A DNA stretch of 64,000 nucleotides from contig CM076152.1 in assembly GCA_038025085.1 (NCBI GenBank), positions 38,753,501 through 38,817,500 of the forward strand, written 5' to 3'. The notes under the pieces were generated by a model. It was not told the DNA's origin, ran no database searches, and worked only from the letters and a program-made list of their open reading frames with translations. Both the position numbers and the translations under genes were made by a program. The stretch is from Tetragonia tetragonoides (lineage: Eukaryota > Streptophyta > Magnoliopsida > Caryophyllales > Aizoaceae). Below are positions 43,677-54,116 of the stretch, in pieces; position 1 is the first letter of the stretch; the number at the start of each line of letters is the position of its first letter.

Positions 43677-45316
43677 ACATTCACGGCCGAGCCGTTGTCC
43701 ACTAGGGTCATGGGTACATACTTGCCCATGGCGAATACAGTTAAGTATAGAGCATTATTGTGTGAAGACCCCTCTGGTGGTAACTCGTTGTCTGAAAAAG
43801 TGATGGATGGCCTAGCTTTATCCCCTACCAAGAAATTAACCAGCTCGTCAGGCCTCATGTCAGGCGATACCAAGACCTTTGATAAAGCCTCCAAAATGGC
43901 CTGACGATGTTCATAGGATGAGGCTAGAAGTTGCCAAATGGAGATGTCAGCCTTGATCCTCTTGAGTTGTCCCCTGATGGGAGATTCCTCCTCAGCTGGA
44001 GGCGGAACCCTGTCATTATAGATGTTTGGTGGCCTATAATGACGACCACAGCGCGTCAGGTGAGCCACTCCTACGGGTGATCTGGTTTGGATCTCCCATA
44101 CGTCTTCTTCGTCACTGTCCCATATTCCAGCAATTTCGAGTCCTACGGCATCTTCAACACTTATATGCAAAATGGCACCCAAAGGGTTGTTTGAGTTGCT
44201 GGGTGCTTGACCTGGTTTTGGTAAGGGTATAGTGCCGTTCTCAATTCTATCATGGATAGCATGTTTGAGGGCCCAACAGTTGTCAGTGTCGTGCCCTTTT
44301 CCTGGATGATATTTGCAGTATTCCCCTTCTCTCCAGTTGCGATTCTTGACAGGTGGTTCTGGAGTTGGTCCAATGGGTTGCAGCAGATTATTTTTAATCA
44401 TTCTTTCAAGAGCATATGATAGAGTCATTCCAAGAGGGGTGAATTCCCTTGGCGTCCTTTTCTCAGCAAAGGTGTTCACAGCAGCCACCTCATTAACTTG
44501 AGGACCAGAAAAAGTTCCAGCAGTCGCCCTCTTGTCTCTCCCATAAGTGAAAGGCTTAGGGGGAGCTTGGTCTTTATTTTTGTTGATATCATCCTCAATA
44601 AGAATACCAACGTCATATAGACGTTGATATGAGTCAATGGCCTGATAGTGCAGGTGACCTTTATAAGTCTGTTGCAAGTTCTTAATGAAATGCCTGATCT
44701 GTTCAGTTTCAGAAGGTCTTTCCACCATTTCAGCTATCTTGGACTTCTATCGACGGAGGAATTTAGTGAATCCCTCATTCCTCTCTTGAGTAGTGATTTC
44801 AAGCTCCCTCTGAGTGATGGGGAGAGTGGCGTTGTCCTTATATCGAGCCAAGAAGACCGTAGTGAAATCGGACCAAGTTGGGTAACTCTCTAAGTCTAAG
44901 GAATAGAACCAACGTCGAGCATGTGTATCGAGGGTTTGAGGAAACAAGTGGGCATAGAGCTTCCTGTTGATTCCTCTCAAAGCCATAGCAGTAGTGAAGG
45001 ATTTCAGGTGATCCTGTGGGTTGTCTACCCTCGTGAAAGTGGGCACTTCGGGCATGGAGAACTTGGCTGGAAGCTTACCTTTGATTTTAGTGTCGAACTT
45101 TCCCACATTGGTGCTATAGTTGGAAACCAAACCACTTTTCTTGAGCACAGAGGTAATCTTAGCTAACATAGCATCTGACCCTTCCTCCTCAGAATCAGAA
45201 TCAGAATCAGAAGGGACTTTTTCTTCCCTCTTTCTTTCCATGTCATCCATTCTGAGCTGAACCTTCTCTAGCTCACTCATGAGGTCATCAAACCTTTCAT
45301 CCATGGTTTTAGGCAT
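43562..45316 (-). pseudogene. gag: Gypsy gag and start of protease
   Basis: ATG at 45316 (MPKTMDERFDDL). The capsid-like gag region includes FTRVDNPQDHLKSF, YAHLFPQTLD and WSDFTTVFLARY. An in-frame TAG at 44749-44747 follows KFLRR. The same frame then continues (ERPSETEQIRHFIKNL; CKYHPGKGHDTDNC zinc knuckle) to the protease active site VDNGSA (43686-43703) and stops at 43562 after a frameshift. The open frame also extends upstream of the ATG to 45556. It would encode particle structure and polyprotein cleavage. Confidence 0.85.
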
Positions 45317-45556
45317 TGTGAAATTGGGAGGAGTGATTGGTGTGGAGAAGAAGGTACGTAGTGATGGTGAATTTATTGATGGTGAAGCTGTTTGTGGTGG
45401 AGTTAAGCGGGAACTGGGCGGTGTAGACGGTTGTAGACGAACCAACCATGCCGAAGGCCGGGCCCAACTTTTCTCAAGGTTTCCCTTCTTCTTCGGACCC
45501 CCTATCCTGAATAAGAAGCAAGGAGCACTTAGTAATGAAGAACATGAGACTCTCAT

Positions 45557-46149
45557 CTAATGAAAAATTGACCCACACGTAGAAAACACATTGTCCTAAA
45601 AGAAAGGTCCTTAAGCCTAAATGCCCAAATATTTCCTTAATAAAGTCGATGAACGAAAACAAGAAAATAGAAATAGATGATTATCCTAATTTTCTTTTCC
45701 TAGACTCAAAGAAAATGAAAAATGGGATAAATAAAAAGGAAAAAAAATAAATTGGTCCAATCTTTTTTTTATGTTTTTTTTTTTCGATTTTCGCCATTGA
45801 TTTTGCCCTTTTTTTTTTGGGGGGGCCGAAGCTGGATTACATCAAAAAAAAGAAAATACTGATATAAGAAAAGGGGAGAGGTGAAATTGAAAGACCGACT
45901 CCTTTTTTTTTTACTAAAAGATCCTAGAAATTGTTCATGACTTTTAGAATAAATCATTGGGAAAATGATGAGTGTTCATTGAATTTGAATTCTCGCATCA
46001 TCTTTGGGCACTAGGAACTAACTAAAATAAAAGAAAAGACTCCTAGCACGTAAGTACATGTTGGCACATAATCATGTAATTCATGCATTCAAGCAAGCAT
46101 AAAACGTGTCGTTGGAAAGCTGGCCTAGGCCAAGCAAGCATTCAAGCAA
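45557..46149. other. Gypsy leader region, rearranged
   Basis: Between gag and the truncated 5' LTR. Contains T- and A-runs (45764-45785, 45811-45819, 45903-45912) and CAAGCAAGCATTCAAGC repeats (46090-46160). No primer-binding site is recognisable. Confidence 0.5.
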
Positions 46150-46568
46150 GCAAGCAAGCGCTGGCCTAGGCCGCTAGCGGCCCTGGGACTTTCTCCAGGG
46201 CCGCTGACGGCGGTCAACAGCCAGCTGGATGACGTCATAATGACGTCATCCAGCCTGTCTTTATCTTCCGGAGAATTTTTAATGATCCGAAAAATAGGAA
46301 AAGACTGTTTTACCCTTGGGTGGCGAAAGACGATTTTACCCCTATATCGCAACTTGGCGACCGGGGGTCGGAATGAGGCATGAGACGTGTCGTTGAAAAG
46401 CTCTTGAACAGGGATTTTGGATGGAATGAAAATAAAGGAGTGTTTGGAGAAAAGCCTAAGAACTTATTTTAAACTATTTAAGCAAAATAGCAGTTCAAGC
46501 TTAAAATTTACTCCTTTCATCATCGGCCTTTTGCGGAGAAATCTGAAGACGCTTTTTTGGCGTCTACA
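46150..46568 (-). repeat. 5' LTR of the gypsy element, truncated
   Basis: Matches only the last about 420 bp (plus-strand sense) of the left LTR, including the doubled TGACGTCA. About 840 bp that would hold the TATA box, R/U5 and the adjoining primer-binding site are missing. A stray ACGTGTCGTTGGAAAGCT at 46104-46121 repeats an LTR word out of place, suggesting a deletion with rearrangement. About 15 substitutions separate the comparable 345 bp of the two LTRs. Confidence 0.7.
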
Positions 46569-49500
46569 TATACGGGCGCCTCTCATCACATGATGGGCAG
46601 CCTCGACTCCTTGGTGGATTCGCATGACATTACCCCTTGCCCCGTTCGCCTCCCAAACGGGAGTCATACTATGGCCATTAAGGAAGGATGATTTGTCTTG
46701 AATGAAAATTTGACAATTACTCCTGTTCTTTATGTCCCTGAATTAAGTTGTAATTTAATTTCTATTTCTCAACTTCTTGATGAAGATAATCGTACTGTTG
46801 TGTTTACTAAAAAGCTTTGTGTGATACAGGATTCCACTTCGATGACCCAGATTGGGAAGGGTGAACAACGGAACGGGGTCTATGTCTTTGATTCAAGTCT
46901 ACCGGTTCGCACTTGCAACACCAGCAAAGTTGATTCTACAGACCTGTGGCATATTCGGTTGGGCCATCCTTCGCATAATGCTCTATAGTCTTTACCTCAT
47001 ATTAGTGTTAGTAGTCAAAATACTAAAGACAATCCTTGTGATGTATGCTTTCGGGCTAAACAAACTCGTAATGTTTTCCCTACAAGTTTTAATAAAGCTG
47101 ATGAAATTTTTTCCTTAATACATTGTGACTTATGGGGGGCTTATCGTGTTCCGTCTTCATGTGGTGCATCTTATTTTTTAACTATTGTCGATGACTACTC
47201 TAGAGCGGTTTGGGTTTATCTTCTGGCTGAAAAGAGTGAGGTTGCAAAAGTTTTTAAAAATTTTTGTGCTATGGTTGCTACGCAGTTTCATAAACAAGTA
47301 AAAATGGTTAGGTCGGATGAAGGAACCGAATTTACTTGTTTACAATCCTATTTCGATGAGCATGGTATTATCTTCCAAACATCTTGTACGGACACACCTC
47401 AGCAAAATGGTAGAGTGGAACGGAAGCATAGGCATATTCTTAATGTTGCTAGCGCGTTGCGTTTTCAAGCGCATCTTCCGATTAATTTTTGGGGTGAGTG
47501 CATCTTAACTGCGGGATACTTAATTAATTGTACTCCCACTGCTCTTCTTGATGGAAAAACTCCGTACGAGGTTCTTTGGGGCAAAACACCCAACTACCAG
47601 GCAATTCGAGTTTTTGGATGTCTTTGTTACTCTCATCAACAACGTCGGGATAAAGATAAGTTTGGTGCTCGTAGTAGGAAGTGCATATTTGTTGGTTATC
47701 CGTTTGGTGAAAAGGGCTGGCGATTATATGATTTGGAGACAGGTGATTTTTTTGTCTCCCGAGACATCGTCTTTTGTGAAGCTCAGTTTCCTTACCACAA
47801 TGAGATCTTGCACTTGGACACAGTTACAACCGCTCCCTCCGTAGATGAATTTGTTCCAGATCAATTTTGGGAATATGATACTACACGCACTCCCATGCCT
47901 TCCCATGACAGGGGGAGCAACTCATCGCCCTTGTCTTCTCCACCTGGATCCCCTGCTACAGCAACCTCACCTACACCAGAGCCTTCGGCCGTCCCCATAT
48001 CTCCTATTGCTGCAACCAATCCTTCCTCACCCGCTTCAGATAGGATTGGAGGTAGGGTGTCTCCCTCTCAGGGAGCTCTTTTGGGTCGAGGTCTGCGTCA
48101 AAAACGTCCTTCAGTTCGTCTTCAAGGATTCGTCTCAAATACAGTTTGCTGCATAGACCCCCTCTCCATCTCCAGTTCACCTACCCCAGTCTCGTCATCA
48201 GGTAGTTGTCTCTATCCCATTGCTAACTATGTAAATTGCAATAAATTTAGTGCTAGTCACAGGCACTTTCTAGCCGCTATGTCTGCAGGTGTTGATCCTA
48301 CTCGCTACTCTGAGGCCGTTAAGCATCCTCAATGGCGTAATGCAATGAAAGTAGAGATTGACGCCCTTGAAAAAAATGCTACTTGGACTCTAGAAGACTT
48401 ACCACCCGGCAAGACCGCTTTGGGTTGTAAATGGGTTTATCGCACCAAATACAATTCTGATGGTACAATTGAACGATGCAAGGCTCGTCTAGTGATTTTT
48501 GGTAATGATCAGAAAGAGGGTATTGATTACAACGAGACTTTTGCCCCTGTGGCAAAGATGACTGCTGTTCGTACTTTCCTTGCAGCGGCCGTGGCTCGTA
48601 ACTGGGAGGTTCACCAAATGGATGTTCACAATTCTTTTCTTCACGGTGATTTAGAAGAAGAAGTGTATATGCGGTTGCCTCCGGGTTTTTCCAACTCCTT
48701 CCCTGGCAAGGTGTGTCGCCTCCGCAAATCATTATATGGGCTCCGTCAAGCTCCCAGGTGTTGGTTTTCTAAATTATCAGCGGCATTCACACAATGTGGA
48801 TTTGTTCAGTCCTATGCCGATTACTCTCTTTTTACATATAATATGCGTGGTGTCACGTTGAATGTTCTTGTGTATGTTGATGATCTAATCATTACAGGGA
48901 ACAGTTCTACAGCTATTGCCAACTTTAAAACACATCTTAGTTCATGTTTTCATATGAAGGACTTGGGTGTTCTAAAGTATTTTTCTTGGCATTGAGGTTG
49001 CTCGTAATCCCGAGGGTATGTTTTTATGTCAACGCAAATATGCCTTGGATATTATTTCTGAAGTTGGTCTTTTGGGCTCCAAACCAGTTGCGTTTCCACT
49101 CGAGCAACATCATCAGTTGGGTCTTGCAGACGGTCCCAAGTACGCATACCCGGAGCAATATCGTCATCTTGTTGGTCGTTTGATCTATCTCGTCATCACC
49201 CGTCCTGAATTGTCATATTGTGTTCACATTCTTGCTCAATTTATGCATTGCCCACACGACAAGCATTGGGAGGCGGCTCTCCGAGTGGTTCGCTACCTTA
49301 AGGGTAACCCTGGTCAAGGAATTTTTCTTCGTTCCGATTGTGATCTTCAATTGTCCGCTTATTGTGATTCTGACTGGGCTAGTTGTCCCATGACTCGTCG
49401 ATCGTTAACTGGTTACTTTGTTCGTCTTGGTTCGTCTCCTATTTCCTGGAAGACCAAAAAGCAACGTACTGTCTCTCGCTCCTCCGCAGAAGCTGAGTAT

Positions 49501-49830
49501 CGTTCTATGGCCACTACATGTTGTGAGCTTAAACGGTTAAAGCAAATTTTACAAGATCTTGGCATTCATCATACTCGCCCTATGCGACTCTTTTGCGATA
49601 GTCAGGCTGCTCTTCATATTAGTGTCAATCTCGTCTTTCATGAGCGCACAAAACATATTGAGGTTGATTGTCACTTCGTTCGGGATGAAATTCAATCTGG
49701 TCGTGTTGTTGCCAATCATGTTCGTACAACCGAGCAGTTAGCAGATATTCTCACAAAAGCGCTTGGCCGTCAACAATTTGAGTATCTTTTATGCAAGTTG
49801 GGCGTTCGAGATCTTCACGCTCCAACTTGA
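46569..49830 (+). pseudogene. pol: Copia pol (protease end, integrase, RT, RNase H)
   Basis: It resumes the copia frame cut at 32981. In order: protease remainder; GAG-pre-integrase (LWHIRLGHPSHNAL); integrase core (HCDLWG, DDYSRAVWVY, RSDEGTEF, TPQQNGRVERKH); RT (CKWVYRTKYNSDG, QMDVHNSFLHGDLEE, LVYVDDLIITG); RNase H (DSDWASCPMTRRS, SRSSAEAEYRS, DILTKALG). Lesions: TGA at 46689, TAG at 46986 and an extra T near 48980 that shifts the frame after the RT. The end (LHAPT, then stop) abuts the polypurine tract. Catalytic residues remain, so decay is recent. Confidence 0.92.
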
Positions 49831-49837
49831 GAGGGAG

Positions 49838-50051
49838 TATTGGGAATCTGATTATATTAGGGGATAATGTGAATTATGGAAATATTTCTATTGTATATGT
49901 TAGAGTTAGATTACGTATATATCTCCTCTTGTACTTAGAGTTAGATTAGGAATATATCTCTGTACTTGCAGCCCAAGGTAGGTGTGGCTATATATATGTT
50001 GTATCTCTGTTATTCAATACAGATTGAGAGTTTTTCTCTGTCAATTTATCA
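49838..50051 (+). repeat. 3' LTR of the copia element
   Basis: 214 bp. Two substitutions and one 16-bp insertion relative to the 5' LTR. Followed by the TSD TTAAC. Confidence 0.9.
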
Positions 50052-50056
50052 TTAAC

Positions 50057-50258
50057 CATTTAAATTTGTCCAATCATAGTCAATATTAGACTCATTTAAA
50101 AGTATGCTTTGAGATCTTTCCGATGACATAATTATCATCATTAAATTATTTTGAATAAAAAGTTATATGAGTGCTAAAGTTACGCAGAAACTGGACTAAA
50201 CTGAACTGGACTGAACTGAACTGAATTTAAGTAAAATTAAGGTGAATCAAACAGAATC
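50057..50258. mobile_element. MITE, right part (split by the copia element)
   Basis: It resumes after the copia TSD and ends GGTGAATCAAACAGAATC followed by TTA (50259-50261), mirroring AGCTCCGTTTGATTCACC at 31409. Rejoined, the MITE would be near 290 bp. Confidence 0.7.
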
Positions 50259-50549
50259 TTATTCATCAATTTCAATATCATTGTAAAGGAAATTTCACTT
50301 GATAATCATTTCAAAGAATATATTATTGAATTAATAAACAAAATTGGGCAATAAATTTTTCAACAGTGTGGTGCTACTTTTAAATACTGGTTAATAATTT
50401 GTTTCCAAAAATCAATGGGTTTCTTATGCAATCGTCCTAATATATGAAGTCACCTCTATAAATAAGCATGACTGTCATGCTTGTTTGGGGCGATTGACAT
50501 GTGACATTGAGACCGCTTTATATGAGTTACTAAATCTTAGTAATGTGAA

Positions 50550-50864
50550 GCTGTTGTGCAACTTATTGAAAGAGATACTGTTCGCAATGGACCTGCTATT
50601 TACATTATTAGAAAGATTAGAGAGTTACTGAGGAGGCCCGATTGGGAAGTCAAGCTTCTCCACTGCTATAGAGAGGCGAATAGAGCGGCTGATTGGTTAG
50701 CCAATTGTGATTGTGATCAAGCCTTGACGGTGTGCTATTTTGACTCCCCCCCTCCCCCTTTAGGTTCCATTTTGTATGAGGATGTAATCGGGGTGGCTTA
50801 GCCTCGTAGTATTAGACCTGTGTAATTAGGGGCTTGCCCCTCACCCGCACCAAAAAAAAAAAAA
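50550..50864 (+). mobile_element. 5'-truncated LINE with RNase H-like end
   Basis: A perfect 17-bp TSD (AATCTTAGTAATGTGAA at 50533-50549 and 50865-50881) encloses a 315-bp fragment ending in A13-14. It encodes the last 80 residues of a plant LINE RNase H-like domain (LLHCYREANRAADWLAN) and stops at 50799-50801. Intact short frame but a dead fragment. Confidence 0.88.
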
Positions 50865-51070
50865 AATCTTAGTAATGTGAACAGAAAGCTACCTAATACG
50901 AGTAGATCGGCCGTGTAGATCTTTTTTGGAACTACTGGTAATAAACAAATTAAAAGGGTGCCCCTCTAGGCTATAAGTAACGATATCCTCTCTCACATGA
51001 CTGCATGAGCTTTGCCGTTGGTCGGAGCTCAACTGGGCAGTAACCAGTAACGGCCCTGACAATTAAAATA

Positions 51071-52003
51071 CGGAATTGCTTAACGTAAATCCTAAATTAC
51101 TAAACGTAAATCTTTTTTACTCAATACTTCCGAAATTACCTTATTCATTTGCAAGAGACTTTTTCCATCTCATTCATTTTTCTCTCAGATCTCCCTCTTG
51201 TATTCCTTCAGTTCATTGTTGAAAAACCTAGATTCTAGTAATGAACATGAATGACTCTAAAACAATATTTTGATCAAACTAATGATTGATAATCGAATTT
51301 TGGTTAGAGGAGAGATCTAATTGAATGTATTGTATTCAGCAACCATGTTTCAATTGGTGGTTGGGGGCATAGGATTCGACGGCAGTAGGAGGGTTTCGAA
51401 GGGGTGGTGGCTGGTGGGGATGCGCGGGGAGGGTGGACGAGGGGTTAGCGGCTGACGCAGGAATGATGGGCTGGCGGGGTGGTCGGGGGCCTGACCAAGG
51501 GTGGTACTCATGACGGCGACAGGGACGATGAAGCTCACGAGGGTGGGGTTGGGTTTTTTCCAGTTTTTGATTTAATTTGATTTGGGCTGTGGGCGGGTTG
51601 TTGAAAGGGTTTTGGGCTGTGGGCGGCGCTGAGGGTGGTCGGACTGTCGGCGGCGCTGAGGGTGGTCGGAATGAGGGCGGCGGTGAGGCTCAGGGGTGGT
51701 CGGGCTGTGGGGGTTGGTGTTCAGGGGTGGTCGGGCTGTGGGGGTCGGGTTGGGGAAAGGGTTTTGGTTTTTTTTTTTTGTTTTGTTTTTCTGTTTTTTT
51801 TACATTTTTTGGTTTTGGGTTTTTGTTACATTATTTTTGATGATTTTAATTTTTTTTTTTTTTCTTTTTTTTTTACATTTTTTGGTTTTGGGTTTTTTGA
51901 GAGAAAAGGAAGGAAGAGAAAGAAAGGGCTGAAAATTACTTAGGGGTATTGTGGGAAGTGGGGATTTACGTTTAGTAATTTACGATTTACGTATAGCAAC
52001 CCC
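51071..52003. mobile_element. Mutator-like TIR element with GC-rich core
   Basis: The inverted ends are about 45 bp: CGGAATTGCTTAACGTAAAT then CTAAATTACTAAACGTAAATC at the left; the right end in complement has GGGTTGCTATACGTAAATCG then TAAATTACTAAACGTAAATC. A 9-bp TSD with one mismatch flanks it (ATTAAAATA at 51062, CTTAAAATA at 52004). The core 51340-51770 is G-rich with repeated GGGCGGCGCTGAGGGTGGTCG-type units, unlike the AT-rich surroundings, then T-rich. The 9-bp TSD and long TIR fit a non-autonomous MULE. The core may be captured host sequence (inference). Confidence 0.65.
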
Positions 52004-52012
52004 CTTAAAATA

Positions 52013-52441
52013 AACACAAATGACAAAACCAAGCTTAAACAAACCCCTTTTTTGATTGGATAACCAAAGTTATAGTAATTAAATAGAGCCACATACTAAG
52101 ATAACACTAGAAAATTGAAAGATATATACTATGAGTACAAAAAAATAGGGAATAAAAAACTACTAGTACTAGTAATAATAAAGACTGACTCTGATTTAAA
52201 AGTGGGACTCACAGTTTACGCGTAGACGAATGCTGACGACGCGGCTTGACCGTCAACATATCATTCTACCTGTCACTCTGCTATCTTCTTCTTTTTTTTC
52301 TTTTTTTTTTTTTTTGTTGAGAGTATTACAAATAAATTTCCCCCAAAAGGTATCCATTTTTAGTAGTGTTGTTTACTAGTATTATAGTTACAAAAAACTT
52401 AAAAATGTAAGTAAAAGAAAATGAGCAAGTCTTATGTAAGA
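52013..52441. other. Intergenic region
   Basis: AT-rich, with a T-run near 52290-52315. 52246-52256 holds TTGACCGTCAA, two W-box cores in opposite orientation, about 1.1 kb upstream of the VQ gene. Function is unknown. Confidence 0.35.
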
Positions 52442-52773
52442 TTAAAGGTGTGTTCTTTTTTATTTATTGGACATTTCTCAATTAGTCGAAATTAGTGGAA
52501 AGACCTTACTCAATTAGTGAAAATCAATGACATGATCTTACTGAATCAATGAGAATTAGTGGCGGAACCTTACCCAATCAGTGGAAATCAGTGGCAAAAC
52601 TTACATTCTTACTCACAGAATCAGTGATATGACCTTACTGAATCAGTGAGAATCAGTGGAAGGACTTTACCAAATCAGTAGAAATTAATGATAAGATCTT
52701 ATTCAATCAGTAAGAAATGAGAATCAATGAGAAGACCTACTCAATCAGTGAGAATCCATGGAAAAAAACACAT
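52442..52773. repeat. MITE-like repeat with ~33-bp internal tandem units (copy A)
   Basis: It begins AAAGGTGTGTTCTTTTTTAT and ends GGAAAAAAACACATG. The inside is built of worn units of the type CTTACTCAATCAGTGAGAATCAGTGG. A related element is at 59972-60231. Confidence 0.55.
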
Positions 52774-53159
52774 GTAATATTTTGGCATTCAAAACAGAGG
52801 AAAAAAAAAGACGTCATCACAGTGCTAATACACTACAGTTGCTGACTTGCTAGTTTCCTAGCAGAAGATATAGAAGTGTGAGAGTTTTAAATAAGTTGGC
52901 CACACCACACAGTCCACAGTCCACACATTACTTCAATTAAGCATTTTACTAAAACCATAGTTAAAACTTAAAAACATCTAAAGCCTCGTACGGAGAAATA
53001 GATCACAGCTTAATAAGACTGTATGTGAGAGTAGCGAGTACGTGTCTCAAGGTAACGCGTTTCTATTAACCCCACCACCCTTGACCCTCCCTTCAACCAC
53101 CGCCCTATTTATTCCCCCTCCTTAGGCCCTCTCTCTCTCCCTCTCTCCAACTATCTCAT

Positions 53160-53369
53160 TTCTTCTTCACTACGAGTACTTCTTCATCTCTTTCACTATA
53201 TAACTATCCTCTCCATTGACTCTCTTTCTTAGTCTACTCTCTCTCCTCACCTAAATTCATACTCCATCCCTTTTACTTATCTTAGACTCAAAAACATTTT
53301 GTTGTGTTTCAATTCAACATTTTAGACTCAAATTTTGTTGCAATATTTTATACCCTGCATATATATAAG
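53160..53369 (+). promoter_or_regulatory. Core promoter and 5' leader of the VQ gene
   Basis: CACTATATAAC (53194-53204) is a good TATA box about 170 bp before the ATG. The surroundings (53125-53270) are CT-rich, as in many plant leaders. A TTGAC W-box core lies at about 53216. Confidence 0.45.
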
Positions 53370-54116
53370 ATGGCTTCGCCCAATGGTTTGATGACGAGTA
53401 TCGAAACGTGGGCGTTTCGTCCCGCATTCGAGAACTCATGGATCTCTGAAGCTTTCGCTCGTGACACTGAAGCTCTTACAAAAGCCCTTCAGAAATCCAT
53501 CTCCACTGACCCCTGTTCTTTAAACGTCGACGTTTCGCCAGCCGTTTCTCAATCCGTTTCACCTTCCGTTTCTCCGTTTCCGGAGCTATACAACGTGGTT
53601 ACCCCGGAAACGCCGAGGTCAAATAGTGTTACAACCTCAGGAGGGGGCGGAGGATCAGAGCCTGAAACGGTATCGAAACGTTTCAGGAATGTTGTCCCTC
53701 GAAACGTCGCACCCACCGGGAAGATCACGAAACGGAAGTCCCGGGCGTCGAAACGGTCTCCGACGACGTTCATCACGGCTGACCCGGCTAATTTCCGCCA
53801 AATGGTTCAGCAGGTGACAGGTGTCCGGTTCACAGGCGGCCAAGGACCGGTTGGGTCATTACTTAAACCGGAGCCGCAGAGGCTGGTGAACCGGTTACAA
53901 GCCGGTTGTCTATTACCGACGCTTGACACGTCAGCTTTCTTTTTGGACCACCATCAACAGCAGATGGTGGGCCCAGCTTCTGCTGTTGCCGCCAACGTGT
54001 CAGGGCAGGGATCATTGGGATTTGGGCCGCCGGTGGTAGCAGAGAGTGGTGGGGCCGGGTTCGATTTTGATGGGTTCTCTAACTTTCCTACACTAGAATC
54101 ATGGAAAGTGATGTAG
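53370..54116 (+). CDS. VQ-motif protein (CAMBP25/VQ15-like)
   Basis: A 248-residue intronless gene. I start it at the ATG at 53370 (MASPNGLMTSIETWAFRP); the frame is open further up but the extension is not conserved-looking. A conserved N-terminal segment (WAFRPAFENSW, FARDTEALTKALQKS) is followed by Ser/Pro-rich and Gly-rich linkers. A basic run KITKRKSRASKR (about 117-128) is a likely nuclear signal. The VQ motif FRQMVQQVTG lies in TTFITADPANFRQMVQQVTG. C-terminal end FDFDGFSNFPTLESWKVM. VQ proteins bind WRKY domains of groups I and IIc and tune stress and defence transcription; the CAMBP25 branch also binds calmodulin. Subgroup assignment is from overall resemblance. Intact, with no odd features. 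Confidence 0.92.
   Translation: MASPNGLMTSIETWAFRPAFENSWISEAFARDTEALTKALQKSISTDPCSLNVDVSPAVSQSVSPSVSPFPELYNVVTPETPRSNSVTTSGGGGGSEPETVSKRFRNVVPRNVAPTGKITKRKSRASKRSPTTFITADPANFRQMVQQVTGVRFTGGQGPVGSLLKPEPQRLVNRLQAGCLLPTLDTSAFFLDHHQQQMVGPASAVAANVSGQGSLGFGPPVVAESGGAGFDFDGFSNFPTLESWKVM

Larger units (their letters stand above)
32982..46568 (-). mobile_element. Ty3/gypsy retrotransposon (Tat-like) lacking RT, with antisense genes
   Basis: The 13.6-kb insert begins TGTAAGGACC and ends GGCGTCTACA, flanked by GATAC (32977) and TATAC (46569), a one-mismatch TSD. It lies on the minus strand. The complement of 34240-34255 reads as a polypurine tract (AAAGTGGGGGCTTC) next to the left (3') LTR. Minus-strand order: gag, protease, a zinc-knuckle region, integrase, then a 6.6-kb 3' region with two plus-strand genes and 65-bp tandem repeats. 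GATACGTAGG on the minus strand at 40731-40740 and GTGTTAGGCACCC in the LTR are familiar from Tat-lineage elements. The lineage call rests on my recall of these motifs. RT and RNase H are absent, so it is non-autonomous. Confidence 0.85.
31497..50051 (+). mobile_element. Copia-type LTR retrotransposon, interrupted by a gypsy element
   Basis: LTRs at 31497-31694 and 49838-50051 begin TATTGGGAATCTG and end ATTTATCA. They are flanked by a perfect TSD TTAAC (31492-31496 and 50052-50056). The primer-binding site is TGGTATGAGAGC (31695) and the polypurine tract GAGGGAG (49831-49837). The order gag-protease-integrase-RT-RNase H is of copia type. Without the 13.6-kb gypsy insertion the element would be close to 5 kb. 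The LTRs differ by two substitutions plus a 16-bp segment present only in the 3' copy. Several nonsense and frameshift lesions make it inactive. Confidence 0.93.

Noticed and set aside
51577..51943. Overlapping plus frames rich in Gly and Phe
   Set aside because: They follow from the G-rich and T-rich composition of the Mutator-like element core.
53304..53369. Upstream extension of the VQ gene (22 codons)
   Set aside because: It begins without ATG, and MASPNGLMTS at 53370 is a natural start after a TATA box and leader.
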